A stretch of 64,000 nt of DNA from JAJEEA01 sp965116765. GTDB lineage: Bacteria > Acidobacteriota > Vicinamibacteria > Vicinamibacterales > UBA8438. Below are positions 53,895-62,729 of this stretch, piece by piece. The translations under genes and the position numbers were made by a program. The stretch spans positions 1,240,001 through 1,304,000 of the forward strand of contig OZ220718.1 in NCBI GenBank assembly GCA_965116765.1. The letters are read 5' to 3'. Under the pieces are notes generated by a model, which was given only the letters and a program-made list of their open reading frames with translations, did no database searches and was not told where the DNA came from. Every line of letters starts with the position of its first letter. Position 1 is the first letter of the stretch.

Positions 53895-54515
53895 CTAGAA
53901 GCCCGGCTTGAGGGTCCCCTTGTCGCGCGCGATCTCGAGCAGCGTCGGATAGAACTGCACGAACGTGCGCTCGACCGCGGTGTGATCGGTGTGGCACTCG
54001 ACGCACCGCGCCGCCTGCTCGGCGGGCAGGGGCGCGACCGCGTCGGGCATCGAGCCCGCGGCCCCGAAGTTGTAGTACGCCCACCCGTCCTCGAAGCGCG
54101 AGTCCTTGACCTCGGCCTCGAGCACGAGCAGGTCGCTCTGGAAGCTCCCCGCGATGTTGATCGACGCCTCGGAGACCGACTGCCGGATCTCGAGGATGAA
54201 GACGCTGCCGTCCGGCCACTCCCCCGTCTCCTCGAACGCGGCATAGGCCGAACGGTTCACGAAGACGTTCTGGAACCGCATGGGCCGCGCGCCGCTGCCC
54301 GCCTCCTGCACCTGCTCGGCCTCGTAGGTCATCCCCAGGCCCGAGCTCAGGAACATCCACTCGCGGTAGTCGTCGGGGCGCACGAGCTCGTCGCCGTTGA
54401 CGTAGCGCGGACCGTCGCCTGGCTCCGACTGGGCGCCTGCGGTGAGAGACAGCGAGGCGGCGCAGACCGCTGCCGCCGCCATGCCCAAGGCTATTGTCAT
54501 GTTCCGAACGGTCAT
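53895..54515 (-). CDS. Cytochrome P460-family exported haemoprotein
   Basis: A 206-residue protein with a signal peptide (about 1-28, LTAGA-QS), a P460 domain (REWMFLSSGLGMTYE, FQNVFVNRSAYAAFEETGEWPDGSVFILEIRQS, FEDGWAYYNFGA) and one c-type haem site CVECH near residues 170-174. Family members oxidise hydroxylamine or handle NO; many homologues in heterotrophs have no known substrate. The lysine of genuine P460 that crosslinks the haem cannot be identified by eye. Stand-alone gene. ATG at 54515 within reach of a GACCAGGAAG ribosome site. Confidence 0.85.
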   Translation of the reverse strand: MTVRNMTIALGMAAAAVCAASLSLTAGAQSEPGDGPRYVNGDELVRPDDYREWMFLSSGLGMTYEAEQVQEAGSGARPMRFQNVFVNRSAYAAFEETGEWPDGSVFILEIRQSVSEASINIAGSFQSDLLVLEAEVKDSRFEDGWAYYNFGAAGSMPDAVAPLPAEQAARCVECHTDHTAVERTFVQFYPTLLEIARDKGTLKPGF

Positions 54516-54680
54516 CTTCCTGGTCTCCAGGTCAATCCCGCCACCGGAAGCGATGGCAGGGCGTCGGCGCCGCCGCCGTCGGGGCCCGGCATCTCCGAAC
54601 GACTCTCTTCCCCGCTCACCGCGTCGTCACCGCCACTGAGCTTGCGCGAGCTCGCTGAACGGGACAAGGTGCCGCCACCC

Positions 54681-56045
54681 TCATCCCGCCAGTCCTTCGA
54701 GCGGACCGTCGGCGGTGCCGAACCTGTCGATCGGCACCCCCATCCCCTGCAACAGCGACACGTGGATGCGCGCGAGGTCGGTCGGCTCGGCGTGCTCGAG
54801 GAGGCGGCCGGTCGCGATGGTCCCGCCCCCGCCGCCCGCGAGCAGGGTCGGCAGGTGCTGCGCGTCGTGCTCGTTGCCGTCGCCGAGGGTCGCCCCGTAG
54901 ACGATGGCGCTGTTGTCGAGCAGGGTCCCGCCGTTCGGCTCGCGCACCGAGCTCAGCCGCTCGAGCAGGTACGCGACCTGGCGGTGGTGCCAGCGGATGA
55001 CCTCGGCGTACATCGCCCGCTTCTGCTCCACCGAGTCCCACGAGGTGACGCCGTCGTCGTCCTCGGTCTTGCCCGAGGCGTTCTTGTAGTGCGACAGCGC
55101 GTGCCACGTGCCGCGCACCCCCTCGATGAAGTTGAAGTAGCGGTTCGACTGCCCGTGGTCGAGCATGAACGTGCAGACGCGGGTGGCGTCGGACTGGAAC
55201 GCGGCCACCATCAGGTCCATCATCAGCCGCATGTACGACTCGTGCTCGTCGGGGATGCCGAGGGTGGGCGTGGTCAGGGTGTCGGTCAGCGCCCCGTCGT
55301 CGCGCGCCTCCGCCGACCGGCGCTCCGCGAACTCGATGCGGCGCTCAAGGGCCCGGATCGACTCGAAGTACTCGTCGAGCCGGTAGCGGTCGGCCGCGCT
55401 CACGTAGCTGCCGAGGGCCCGGGCGTCGGCGAGCACCGCGTCCATGACCGAGCGGTCGGTGGCCCCGCCCGACGGCGGGCGGAACATGCGGTCGAAGACG
55501 GCGCGCGGCTCGATTTCGCGCGACATCGGCCGGTCGGGCGCCGACCACGAGATGGCGTTGCGCGGCAGCGAGTTCGAGAAGAAGCCCTCGCCCTGCACCG
55601 ACAGCTCGAGCGACGGCAGCATCGTCTCGTCGCGCAGGTGCCGCGCCGCGACCTGGTCGGCCGACACCCCGCCGGCGTTGACGGCGAGGCGGTCGTAGTC
55701 GCCGCCGGTCAGCCACGTCGGGGGCCCGCCCACGTGGCCGTTGCCCCTGGGCGTCCAGATGTTGGTGGGGATGACGAGGTGCTCCCTGAACGGCTCCAGG
55801 GGGTGCATCCACTCGTTCAGCTTCACGAGCCGTCCCCCGGGCCCGGTCTCTTCGGGATACCAGGTGCCGCGGGGGATCCCGTTCGGGAAGTAGAGATAGG
55901 CGAGCCGGTTCGCGGAAGCCGGCGCGGCCGGCACCGCTCCCCCGAGCCCGGACGCGGCGGCAGGCATGACGTCGAGCAGCGGGAGGGCCACGGTGGCTCC
56001 GAGCCCGCGCAGCACGGTACGGCGCGACAGGCGGCGAGAGGGCAT
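54681..56045 (-). CDS. DUF1552 protein, Tat-exported
   Basis: A 454-residue DUF1552 protein. Twin-arginine signal LSRRTVLRGLGATVALPLLD, then RLAYLYFPNGIPRGTWYPEE, SSDKNIWTPRGNGHVGG-like NIWTPRGNGHVGGPPTWLTG, ADQVAARHLRD, SVMDAVLADARAL and LLDNSAIVYGATLGDGNEHDAQHLPTLLAG read in parts. The pairing DUF1592 (upstream) and DUF1552 is constant in Acidobacteriota and Planctomycetota; the role is unknown, perhaps a surface redox or polysaccharide system. GAGGAGA precedes the ATG at 56045, inside a triplicated 58-bp repeat formed from the 3' end of the upstream gene. Confidence 0.88.
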   Translation of the reverse strand: MPSRRLSRRTVLRGLGATVALPLLDVMPAAASGLGGAVPAAPASANRLAYLYFPNGIPRGTWYPEETGPGGRLVKLNEWMHPLEPFREHLVIPTNIWTPRGNGHVGGPPTWLTGGDYDRLAVNAGGVSADQVAARHLRDETMLPSLELSVQGEGFFSNSLPRNAISWSAPDRPMSREIEPRAVFDRMFRPPSGGATDRSVMDAVLADARALGSYVSAADRYRLDEYFESIRALERRIEFAERRSAEARDDGALTDTLTTPTLGIPDEHESYMRLMMDLMVAAFQSDATRVCTFMLDHGQSNRYFNFIEGVRGTWHALSHYKNASGKTEDDDGVTSWDSVEQKRAMYAEVIRWHHRQVAYLLERLSSVREPNGGTLLDNSAIVYGATLGDGNEHDAQHLPTLLAGGGGGTIATGRLLEHAEPTDLARIHVSLLQGMGVPIDRFGTADGPLEGLAG

Positions 56046-56219
56046 CAGTCGGTCTCCTCGACGCGGTTCTTCCTGTAGTGGAAGGGATGGCTGGCCACGA
56101 TAACAGTCGGTCTCCTCGACGCGGTTCTTCCTGTGCTGGAAGCGATGACCGGCCACGATATCAGTCGGTGTCCTCGACGCGGTTCTTCTTGTACTGGAAC
56201 GGGTAGCTGGCCACGATCT
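56046..56219 (-). repeat. Three tandem 58-bp copies of the DUF1592 gene's 3' end
   Basis: Units at 56046-56103, 56104-56161 and 56162-56219. The unit at 56162 encodes the authentic C-terminus VASYPFQYKKNRVEDTD; the others encode near copies (HPFHYRKNRVEETD, RFQHRKNRVEETD) out of frame with it, since 58 is not a multiple of three. Each contains the GAGGAGACCGACTG stretch, which in the last unit acts as ribosome site for the DUF1552 gene. Confidence 0.9.
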
Positions 56220-58179
56220 CCTGCAGCAGCGTCTGGAAGCGGTAGCCGTCGGCCTCGAGGGCGGCGACGATGGTGCGCACCGCCGGCTCGTCGTAGTACT
56301 CGAGCTGGCGGCCGAGGGCGTAGGCGAGCATCTTCGACGTCACCTGCCGCACGAGGTCGTCGTGCCGGTGCTCGAGGAGGGCCCGCTTCAGCCCCGCGGG
56401 GCCGACGAACGGCGTCCCGTCGGGCAGCGCCCCGTCGGCGGCGATGACCCGGTGGGTGTTCCTGTAGTGCCGGACGATGGGGTCGGGACTGGTCTCGGTC
56501 TGGAACTCGATGGTCTCGTCCGCCTCGGCCGGGTCTTCCACCCGCTGGCGGAAGTGATAGGTCTCGCGCCAGCGCCCGAAGTAGTCGAAGTTCTCGAGGC
56601 TGAAGCCGATGGGGTCGATGCGGCGGTGGCACGCCGCGCACGTCTCGTTGCTCGAGTGCATCTCGAGCTTCTCGCGGAAGCTGAGCCCGCGCAGGTCGGC
56701 CACCTCCTCGCTCAGCACCCCGGCGTTCGGGGGCGGGGGCGGCGGGGGCGTGCCGAGCAGCACGTCGAGCACGTAGCTGCCCCGCTTTACGGGGCTCGTG
56801 TCCTTGTAGTTCGAGGTCAGGGCGAGGATGCTGGGCTGCCCGAGGACCCCGCCGCGGTTGGGGTCGTCGAGGGCGACGCGCCGCATGTGCTCGCCGCGGA
56901 CCCCCTGCATGCCGTAGAGCGTGCCCGCCAATTCCTCGTTGACGTAGGTGTAGTCGGCGTCGATGAGGTCGCGGATGGGCCGGTCCTCGCGGAGCAGCGA
57001 CAGGAAGAACAGCGCCGACTCGTCGCGCATCGCCGTCATCAGCGTCGCGGTGCACCACGGGTTGTCGATGGGGTCGAGCCAGATGCGGGTGCCGACGTGC
57101 TGGAAGCCGAGCCACTGCGCCGCGAACACCGTCCCCAGGGTGTCGGCCCGCCGGTCGGCGAGCATGCGGGCGACCTGCGCCCGCAGCGTCCCGGGGTCGC
57201 TCAGCTCCCCGCCCGCCGCGAGGTCGAACAGCTCCTGGTCGGGCATCGAGGCCCACAGGAAGTACGACAGGCGCGAGGCGAGCTCCCAGTCGTCGACCCG
57301 ATAGGGGTCGCCGCCCTCGCGGCCCCGCTCGACCCTCAGCAGGAACTTCGGCGAGATCAGCACCGACTGCAGCACCCGCTTGACCGCGACCTCGTGGTCG
57401 AGCCCGGCCGCCCGGCCGATGCGGTACCGGTCCACCGCCTGATCGACCTCGCCGGCGGTGGCCGGCCGCCGGTAGGCGCGGCCCAGGAACCGCTGGAGCA
57501 CCGCCTCGGCCGCGTCCTCGTCGCCAATCTCCCCGCCCGGCTCGGCCACGAAGATCAGCTCGCGCGACGCGAGGTGGCGGACGTCGGTCGGCTCGGCCGG
57601 CAGGGCGAGCTCGACCACGCGCTCGGCCGCCGCGATGTAGCGCTCCATCAGCGCCGGCTGCAGGAACAGGGTGTTCGACGAGTTGTCGAACCCGCTCGAC
57701 CCCGTCAGCTCGTCGGGAAACCGGTCGGTGACGTTCAGCGCGACGCCGAACAGGTCGCGGATGGTGTTGTCGTACTCGGTGTGGGTGAGCCGCCGCATCA
57801 GCTCGAAGCCGGGGTCGTCGAGGGTCGAGTAGTCGAACTCCTCGATGTCGCGGTGCAGCATCGCCGCCATCCGGCGCCGCACCTCGGGCGGCAGCGGCGG
57901 GGCGCCGGCCGGCGGCATCTCGCCCGCGTCGAGGGCCTCGATAATCCGCTCCCACGTCTCGCGGTTGCGGACGAGGGGGCGCTCGGTCACGAGGGTCGCG
58001 AGGTTGATGCCCGCGGTCTGGGTCTGCGGCCCGTGACAGCGGAAGCAGTATTGCTCCGCGAGGGGAGCGACGGCGTGGGCGGCGGCGTCGGTCTGCGCGG
58101 AAGCGGCCGCGGCCGCCACCAACGTCCCGGCGAGCAAGAGAGCGACGACACCCAGGCGGCGAACGCGATTGCTCATCAT
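56161..58179 (-). CDS. DUF1592/DUF1588/DUF1585 protein with c-type haem motif
   Basis: A 672-residue exported protein. Signal peptide about 1-28 (AAASA-QT), then a cytochrome-c-like region with CFRCHG and MPPAGAPPLPPEVR (haem site and Met ligand), followed by the DUF1587, DUF1592, DUF1588 and DUF1585 modules: RRLTHTEYDNTIRDLFG, LPDELTGSSGF, SPKFLLRVE, SRLSYFLWASMPDQEL, CAACHRRIDPIGFSLENFD and DDLVRQVTSKMLAYALGRQLEYYDE. A second CxxCH is in CAACH. Start ATG 58179 or 58176 (MMSNRV); a perfect TATAAT lies upstream at 58248-58243. Operon with the DUF1552 gene. Confidence 0.88.
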   Translation of the reverse strand: MMSNRVRRLGVVALLLAGTLVAAAAASAQTDAAAHAVAPLAEQYCFRCHGPQTQTAGINLATLVTERPLVRNRETWERIIEALDAGEMPPAGAPPLPPEVRRRMAAMLHRDIEEFDYSTLDDPGFELMRRLTHTEYDNTIRDLFGVALNVTDRFPDELTGSSGFDNSSNTLFLQPALMERYIAAAERVVELALPAEPTDVRHLASRELIFVAEPGGEIGDEDAAEAVLQRFLGRAYRRPATAGEVDQAVDRYRIGRAAGLDHEVAVKRVLQSVLISPKFLLRVERGREGGDPYRVDDWELASRLSYFLWASMPDQELFDLAAGGELSDPGTLRAQVARMLADRRADTLGTVFAAQWLGFQHVGTRIWLDPIDNPWCTATLMTAMRDESALFFLSLLREDRPIRDLIDADYTYVNEELAGTLYGMQGVRGEHMRRVALDDPNRGGVLGQPSILALTSNYKDTSPVKRGSYVLDVLLGTPPPPPPPNAGVLSEEVADLRGLSFREKLEMHSSNETCAACHRRIDPIGFSLENFDYFGRWRETYHFRQRVEDPAEADETIEFQTETSPDPIVRHYRNTHRVIAADGALPDGTPFVGPAGLKRALLEHRHDDLVRQVTSKMLAYALGRQLEYYDEPAVRTIVAALEADGYRFQTLLQEIVASYPFQYKKNRVEDTD

Positions 58180-58242
58180 CCGAATCCCCGACTGCGAATC
58201 GTATCGACCGCCCGTGCGCGCAGGCACGCTCCGACGCGGCCA

Positions 58243-58248
58243 ATTATA
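58243..58248 (-). promoter_or_regulatory. Perfect -10 box TATAAT for the DUF1592-DUF1552 operon
   Basis: TATAAT on the minus strand, 64 nt before ATG 58179; no -35 consensus is seen at 17-18 bp, within the end of the next gene. Confidence 0.45.
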
Positions 58249-58262
58249 CGGGCTCGCGAGCA

Positions 58263-59315
58263 TTACTGGTGGACGTAGGTGCTGCGGGCCAGCACGCGCC
58301 CGTCGCCGCCGAGCAGCTCCACGTCGATGTCATGGGACCCCGGCTCGAGGTCCGGGGCCAGGGTGAACAGCACGTAGCGCCCGCCGACCGCGCTCGCCAA
58401 CCGCCCGACGGCGCGCCGCGGACGGTGGAAGGTCGTCAGGAACAGCCCGCCGGTGTGGTGGGACACGTCGCGCAGGGCGTGCTCGAAGGTGTGGTAGTCG
58501 GCCTGCGTCACGTCGAGCGAGAACACCGCGGCGCGGGCCGCGTCGAGGGCATCGAGGGCCCGTTCGTACCGCGTGAAGCCGTGGTCGAAGCCGTAACCGA
58601 TCAGCACCACCGACTTCGATCCGGGCAGCGGCTCGAGCACCTCGCCGAGCCGCCGCAGCGCGTCCTCGACCTGCCAGATCGTCCGCCCCTCGGCCTGATC
58701 GATGCCCGCCACGATCGAGAGCCCCGCCTGCGGCTCGAGCGCCGGCGGGTCCTCGTGCATCACGTCCCAGGCGAGCACCTCGCTCGCGCGCTCGAGGTCG
58801 GCGGTGAAGTCGAGCCAGATCCTGAAATGGTGCTCGAACGAGACCACGGCCACCCGATCGTCCGGTCCGACCCCGGCCAGCAGGCCGTCGCTGTCCTGGA
58901 GCAGCCGCAGCAGACCCAGGGCCCGGTCCGCCTCGAGGCTCTTCTGCACGAAGAACACGACGAGCTGCCGGCGGTCGCGCGGCGCGAGGACGGCGGTGAG
59001 GTCTGTCGAAGGCAAGGGCGCCCGACCGGACCCGTCGGCGCGATCGGGCTCGTCGGCGCCGAGCCACAGGGCCGACTCGACGTCGACCCGCTCGCCGCCT
59101 ATGCGGACCTCGAAATCGTCCGGGCCGAGCCCCGCCACCGGCTCGCCCTCGTCGCCGATGACCCGCACGTCGATCATGACGCGCGAGACGTCGACCCGCT
59201 CGATCAGCGGCGGCTGCTGTTGCGCCGCGAGCCCGGCCGCGGTCGACAGCGCCAGCGCCGCCGTCACCCCGCCGCGCCGTCCGGCCATTCGGTGAGCCAT
59301 GCGCGAAACCATCAC
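58263..59315 (-). CDS. VWFA-related acidobacterial domain protein (exported)
   Basis: A 350-residue protein with a signal peptide (about 1-31, LAAQQQ) and a single TIGR03436-type VWFA-related domain: RVMIDVRVIGDEGEPVAGLGPDDFEVRIGG followed by QLVVFFVQKSLEADRAL, DRVAVVSFEHHFRIWLDF, LPGSKSVVLIGYGFDHGFTRYE and LFLTTFHRPRRAVGRL written in parts. This family is nearly confined to Acidobacteriota, which supports the taxonomic assignment. The MIDAS Asp-x-Ser-x-Ser motif is not evident, so metal-dependent adhesion is doubtful. MMVSRMAHRM gives several ATG starts; the first is used. Confidence 0.85.
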   Translation of the reverse strand: MMVSRMAHRMAGRRGGVTAALALSTAAGLAAQQQPPLIERVDVSRVMIDVRVIGDEGEPVAGLGPDDFEVRIGGERVDVESALWLGADEPDRADGSGRAPLPSTDLTAVLAPRDRRQLVVFFVQKSLEADRALGLLRLLQDSDGLLAGVGPDDRVAVVSFEHHFRIWLDFTADLERASEVLAWDVMHEDPPALEPQAGLSIVAGIDQAEGRTIWQVEDALRRLGEVLEPLPGSKSVVLIGYGFDHGFTRYERALDALDAARAAVFSLDVTQADYHTFEHALRDVSHHTGGLFLTTFHRPRRAVGRLASAVGGRYVLFTLAPDLEPGSHDIDVELLGGDGRVLARSTYVHQ

Positions 59316-59349
59316 GCCAGGGTCGCTGCCGCGCGTCGCGGGCCGCGAC

Positions 59350-59841
59350 TCACGCGCCCGGCTCGTCGGCCTTCTGGCCCGCGTGGAACTCGGCGTAGAC
59401 GTACACCGGGATCTTCAGGCCCCCGAGGCGCTCCTCGAGCACGGGGCGGACGTCGTCCCACTCCAGTCCGCCGACGCCGGTGGCGAGCCTGGGCAGGGCG
59501 ATAGACTTGAACCCTTCCCGCTCGACGATGTGCGTGAGGGCGCGCAGCGAATCTCGGACGTGCTTGAGGGTGGCTCGCCCCGGGCGGCTGCCGTGGCCGT
59601 ACCCGCCTTCCTGCGTGAGGAGATTGATGACCCTCACGCCGCCCGCTCCGCCCCACATCCACGCCTCGCCCGGCTTCGGGTGCTTCAGGTTGCACCAGTG
59701 GTGGTAGTCCTTGTGCATCGCCGGGTACATCTCGTGCAGCGACCGCGCCAGCCCCTGGTTCATGGGGTCCTTGGGCGCCACGCCGTGGGCCAGCGCCTGT
59801 GCGCGGCTGAGGAGGATGTCTCCCGAAACGTAGTGAATCAC
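59350..59841 (-). CDS. Macro-domain protein (DarG/ADP-ribose-binding type)
   Basis: A 163-residue macro domain: VIHYVSGDILLSRAQALAHGVAPKDPMNQGLARSLHE, GGVRVINLLTQEGGYGHGSRPGRATLKHVRD and SIALPRLATGVGGLEWDDVRPVLEE (parts) give the ADP-ribose pocket (Asp/Asn in the first loop, GVGGLxW in the second). It should bind or hydrolyse ADP-ribose or an ADP-ribosylated base. DarG antitoxins have this domain plus a helical tail, but no DarT gene is nearby. Start is uncertain: GTG 59841 with AAAGGA upstream fits the domain border. Confidence 0.78.
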   Translation of the reverse strand: MIHYVSGDILLSRAQALAHGVAPKDPMNQGLARSLHEMYPAMHKDYHHWCNLKHPKPGEAWMWGGAGGVRVINLLTQEGGYGHGSRPGRATLKHVRDSLRALTHIVEREGFKSIALPRLATGVGGLEWDDVRPVLEERLGGLKIPVYVYAEFHAGQKADEPGA

Positions 59842-59994
59842 GAGCCGGTCCTTTCTGCTGGCTGTCGGCGGCGCGTCGCTCGCGTGCCGGCCTGCATGCC
59901 CCGACGATGATACAGCCATCGCGCCCGGGGCCGAGGAGGGCCGGGCGGGGCCGCAAGCCCCCCGGACCCCGGTCACGTCCTTCGCCAGGACACA

Positions 59995-60037
59995 TATCGG
60001 TAAATTATATTTCCAGATAGCCAGTTTATCGGCAATA
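59995..60037 (+). promoter_or_regulatory. AT-rich control region of the first DUF4143 gene
   Basis: 43 bp of AT-rich sequence in a GC-rich context, with TATCGG repeated (59996 and 60028) and several -10-like hexamers (TTATAT, TTTATC). The exact box cannot be assigned. It probably carries promoter and operator of the ATPase gene that follows. Confidence 0.4.
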
Positions 60038-61357
60038 ATGGTATCCAAAAATCTCATGTCCGACTTGCTGCGCGACATCATCCTCGACTTCCGCGAGGCC
60101 GATCTGCCGACCGGCGTCCCGCGCCGGATCGACGTGACGCAGGCGCCGGGCAAGGCGACCGTCTGCATCGGCCCGCGACGCGCCGGCAAGTCGACGTTTC
60201 TGTTCCAGCAGATACGGAAGCTGCTCGACCGCGGCGTGCCGCGCGAGAACATCCTGTACCTGAACCTCTTCGACGACCGCCTGCGCCACCTGCAGCACGA
60301 AGGCCTCGGCGGCGTGGCGGACGCCTACTATTCCCTCCACCCGGAGAAGAAGAGCACCGAGACGGTCCACTGCTTCTTCGACGAGATCCAGGTCGTTTCC
60401 GGCTGGGAGCCGTTCGTGGACCGCATCATGCGGACCGAGAAGTGCGAGGTGCACCTCACCGGCTCGTCGGCCCGGATGCTGTCGCGGGAGATCGCGACGC
60501 AGATGCGCGGGCGGGCGCTGTCGTGGGAGATCTTCCCCTTCTCGTTCCGGGAGTTCCTCGACTTCCACGGCATCGACGCCGACGGCCCCCTGTCGACGCG
60601 ACAGCGCCTCCTGGTCCGCAAGGCGTTCGACGACTACTGGGAGCGAGGCGGATTCCCGGAAGTGGCGGGGCTCGACCGCGCGCTGCGCATCCGGATCCAC
60701 CAGGAGTACTGGGGCGCGATGCTGTTCCGCGACCTCGTCGAGCGCCACGACGTGTCGCACCCCCGGGCCGTCGCAGACCTCGCGCAACGGCTGGTGGACA
60801 ACGCGGCGTCCCTCTACTCGGTCAACCGGCTCACCGGTTATCTGCAGTCGCTCGGACACCGGGCGCCGAAGTCGGCCGTCTCCGACTACGTGGAGTGGTT
60901 CGAGGACGCCTTCTTCCTGTTCACGGTGCGCATCTTCGACGCCTCGCTGTCCCGCGCCAACGCGAACCCGAAGAAGATCTACTGCGTCGACCACGCGCTG
61001 GTGAGGTCGGTGGGCTCGGGCATCCTGGTCAACGCCGGCCATCTGCTCGAGAACCTGGTGTTCACGGCGCTGCGCCGGCGCACCCCCGACATCCGCTACT
61101 TCAAGGACAAGGGCGGCCGCGAGGTGGACTTCGTGGCGCGGATGCCGGACGGGGGACGCGCGCTGATTCAGGTCTGCGAGTCGCTCGTGGACCCGAGGAC
61201 GCGCAAGCGGGAGGTCGCGGCGCTCAATCACGCGATGGCCGCCCTGGGGCTGCGGGAGGGCACCATCGTGACCCGCGACGAGGAAGAGACCGTCCCGGTC
61301 GACGCCGGCCGCATCGACGTCGTCCCGGCGTGGCGCTTCCTCCTCGACGTCGGGTGA
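60038..61357 (+). CDS. DUF4143 AAA ATPase
   Basis: A 439-residue P-loop ATPase: Walker A VCIGPRRAGKSTFLFQQ, Walker B VHCFFDEIQVVSGWEPF, sensor VHLTGSSARMLSREIATQMRGR read in parts, and a DUF4143 C-terminal region (YSVNRLTGYLQSLGHRAPKSAVSDYVEWFEDAFFLF and LLENLVFTALRRRTPDIRYFKDKGGREVDFV in parts), which ends with a nuclease-like REVDFV fold. The family is widespread, often in pairs and near toxin-antitoxin genes; its function is unproven, though defence is suspected. ATG 60038 or 60056 (MSDLLRD) are the possible starts. AT-rich control region precedes. The 190 bp after it hold a hairpin-like operator of the next gene. Confidence 0.88.
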   Translation: MVSKNLMSDLLRDIILDFREADLPTGVPRRIDVTQAPGKATVCIGPRRAGKSTFLFQQIRKLLDRGVPRENILYLNLFDDRLRHLQHEGLGGVADAYYSLHPEKKSTETVHCFFDEIQVVSGWEPFVDRIMRTEKCEVHLTGSSARMLSREIATQMRGRALSWEIFPFSFREFLDFHGIDADGPLSTRQRLLVRKAFDDYWERGGFPEVAGLDRALRIRIHQEYWGAMLFRDLVERHDVSHPRAVADLAQRLVDNAASLYSVNRLTGYLQSLGHRAPKSAVSDYVEWFEDAFFLFTVRIFDASLSRANANPKKIYCVDHALVRSVGSGILVNAGHLLENLVFTALRRRTPDIRYFKDKGGREVDFVARMPDGGRALIQVCESLVDPRTRKREVAALNHAMAALGLREGTIVTRDEEETVPVDAGRIDVVPAWRFLLDVG

Positions 61358-61501
61358 TGCCGCTGGTCAGCGGGGCCCAGCGACGGCGGTGACCACCGGC
61401 ACGAAGCCCAAGCCACCGTCAACGTCGTTCACTGCCGCGATGATGTAGTCCGACTTGGGGTGACTGCTGGATCCGATCACCGTGATCTGTTGCCAGAAAT
61501 C

Positions 61502-61534
61502 TTGAAAATTCGGAGTCAAGGTCCGAATTTTCAA
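61502..61534. promoter_or_regulatory. Perfect 13-bp inverted repeat before the second DUF4143 gene
   Basis: TTGAAAATTCGGA, 7-bp centre, and its exact complement TCCGAATTTTCAA (61522-61534). It ends 1 bp before the -10 box TAAAAT (61536-61541), which itself is 6 nt before the ATG at 61548. The placement over the -35 region suits a repressor operator, perhaps autoregulation. Confidence 0.65.
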
Positions 61535-61547
61535 ATAAAATACCCCC

Positions 61548-62702
61548 ATGATCGAGCGCGCCGGCTGCCTGGGTCAACTCGAAGCCGCGATCACCCGATC
61601 TCCGATTACCGCCCTGCTGGGCCCGCGCCAGTGCGGGAAGACGACGCTCGCCCGCCAGCTCGCCTCGACCCGCGGAGCCGCCATCTTCGACCTGGAGTCC
61701 GAGCCGGACATCCGACGGCTCGCCAACCCCGAGATGGTCCTCGGCGCTCTCGACGGCCTCGTCGTCCTGGACGAGATCCAGCGCATGCCGCGGCTCTTCA
61801 CAACCCTGCGCGTCCTCGCCGACCGGCCCGACGCCCGCTCGCGGTTCCTCATTCTCGGCAGCGTGTCGCCCGACCTCGTGCGCGGCGTCTCCGAGTCGCT
61901 GGCCGGCCGCGTGGAGTTCGTCGAGCTGACCGGATTCGACCTCGCCGAGACCGGCCCGCCGGCGTGGCGCCGGCTGTGGCTGCGCGGCGGACTGCCCAGG
62001 TCGTACCTGGCCGCCTCGGACGACGACAGCATGGCGTGGCGCGACGGGTTCGTCCGCACCTTCCTCGAGCGCGACATCCCGCAACTGGGCATCACGATCC
62101 CGCCCGCCGCCATGCGTCGATTCTGGACGATGCTCGCGCACTGGCACGGCCAGATCTGGAACGGGTCGGAGCTGGGCCGGGCCATCGCCGCCTCGGACAA
62201 GACCGTCCGCCGTTACCTCGACCTGCTGACCGGCACCTACATGGTGCGCCAGCTCCAGCCCTGGTTCGAGAACGTGGCCAAGCGGCAGGTGAAGGCGCCC
62301 AAGATCTATCTCCGCGACACCGGGCTGCACCACGCCCTGCTCGGCCTGCCCGACGACGCCGCCCTGCTCGGCCATCCGCGGGTCGGGGCGTCGTGGGAGG
62401 GATTTGCGATCGAGCAGATCCTCGGCTCCCTCGGCCGCCGCGACGCCTGGTTCTGGGGCGCCCACGGCGGCGGCGAGCTCGATCTCCTCGTGATCGAGCG
62501 CGGCCGTCGCATCGGGTTCGAGGTGAAGTTCAACGAGGCGCCGCGCATCACGGCCGCGATGCGCAATGTCGCCGAGACCCTCGCCCTCGACCACCTGTTC
62601 GTGGTCTGCCCCACCCCGCACGCCTATCCCGTCGACGCGGGCATCACCGTGCTGCCGATCACCGAGGTGGTCGATCTGCGGGGGCGCATCAACGCCTCTT
62701 GA
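61548..62702 (+). CDS. DUF4143 AAA ATPase, second copy
   Basis: A 384-residue P-loop ATPase: Walker A ALLGPRQCGKTTLARQL, Walker B GLVVLDEIQRMPRLF, arginine/sensor LILGSVSPDLVRGVSESLAGR in parts, and the DUF4143 region RRFWTMLAHWHGQIWNGSELGRAIAASDKTVRRYLDLL in parts, with the nuclease-like end GELDLLVIERGRRIGFEVKF (D and E-x-K of a PD-(D/E)xK-like fold). It differs from the first copy by the short N-terminus. A TAAAAT box 6 nt before the ATG suggests a leaderless message. Tandem with 60038 but with its own promoter. Confidence 0.88.
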   Translation: MIERAGCLGQLEAAITRSPITALLGPRQCGKTTLARQLASTRGAAIFDLESEPDIRRLANPEMVLGALDGLVVLDEIQRMPRLFTTLRVLADRPDARSRFLILGSVSPDLVRGVSESLAGRVEFVELTGFDLAETGPPAWRRLWLRGGLPRSYLAASDDDSMAWRDGFVRTFLERDIPQLGITIPPAAMRRFWTMLAHWHGQIWNGSELGRAIAASDKTVRRYLDLLTGTYMVRQLQPWFENVAKRQVKAPKIYLRDTGLHHALLGLPDDAALLGHPRVGASWEGFAIEQILGSLGRRDAWFWGAHGGGELDLLVIERGRRIGFEVKFNEAPRITAAMRNVAETLALDHLFVVCPTPHAYPVDAGITVLPITEVVDLRGRINAS

Positions 62703-62729
62703 GCAGGCCGCCGGCGGCGGCGCCGGACC

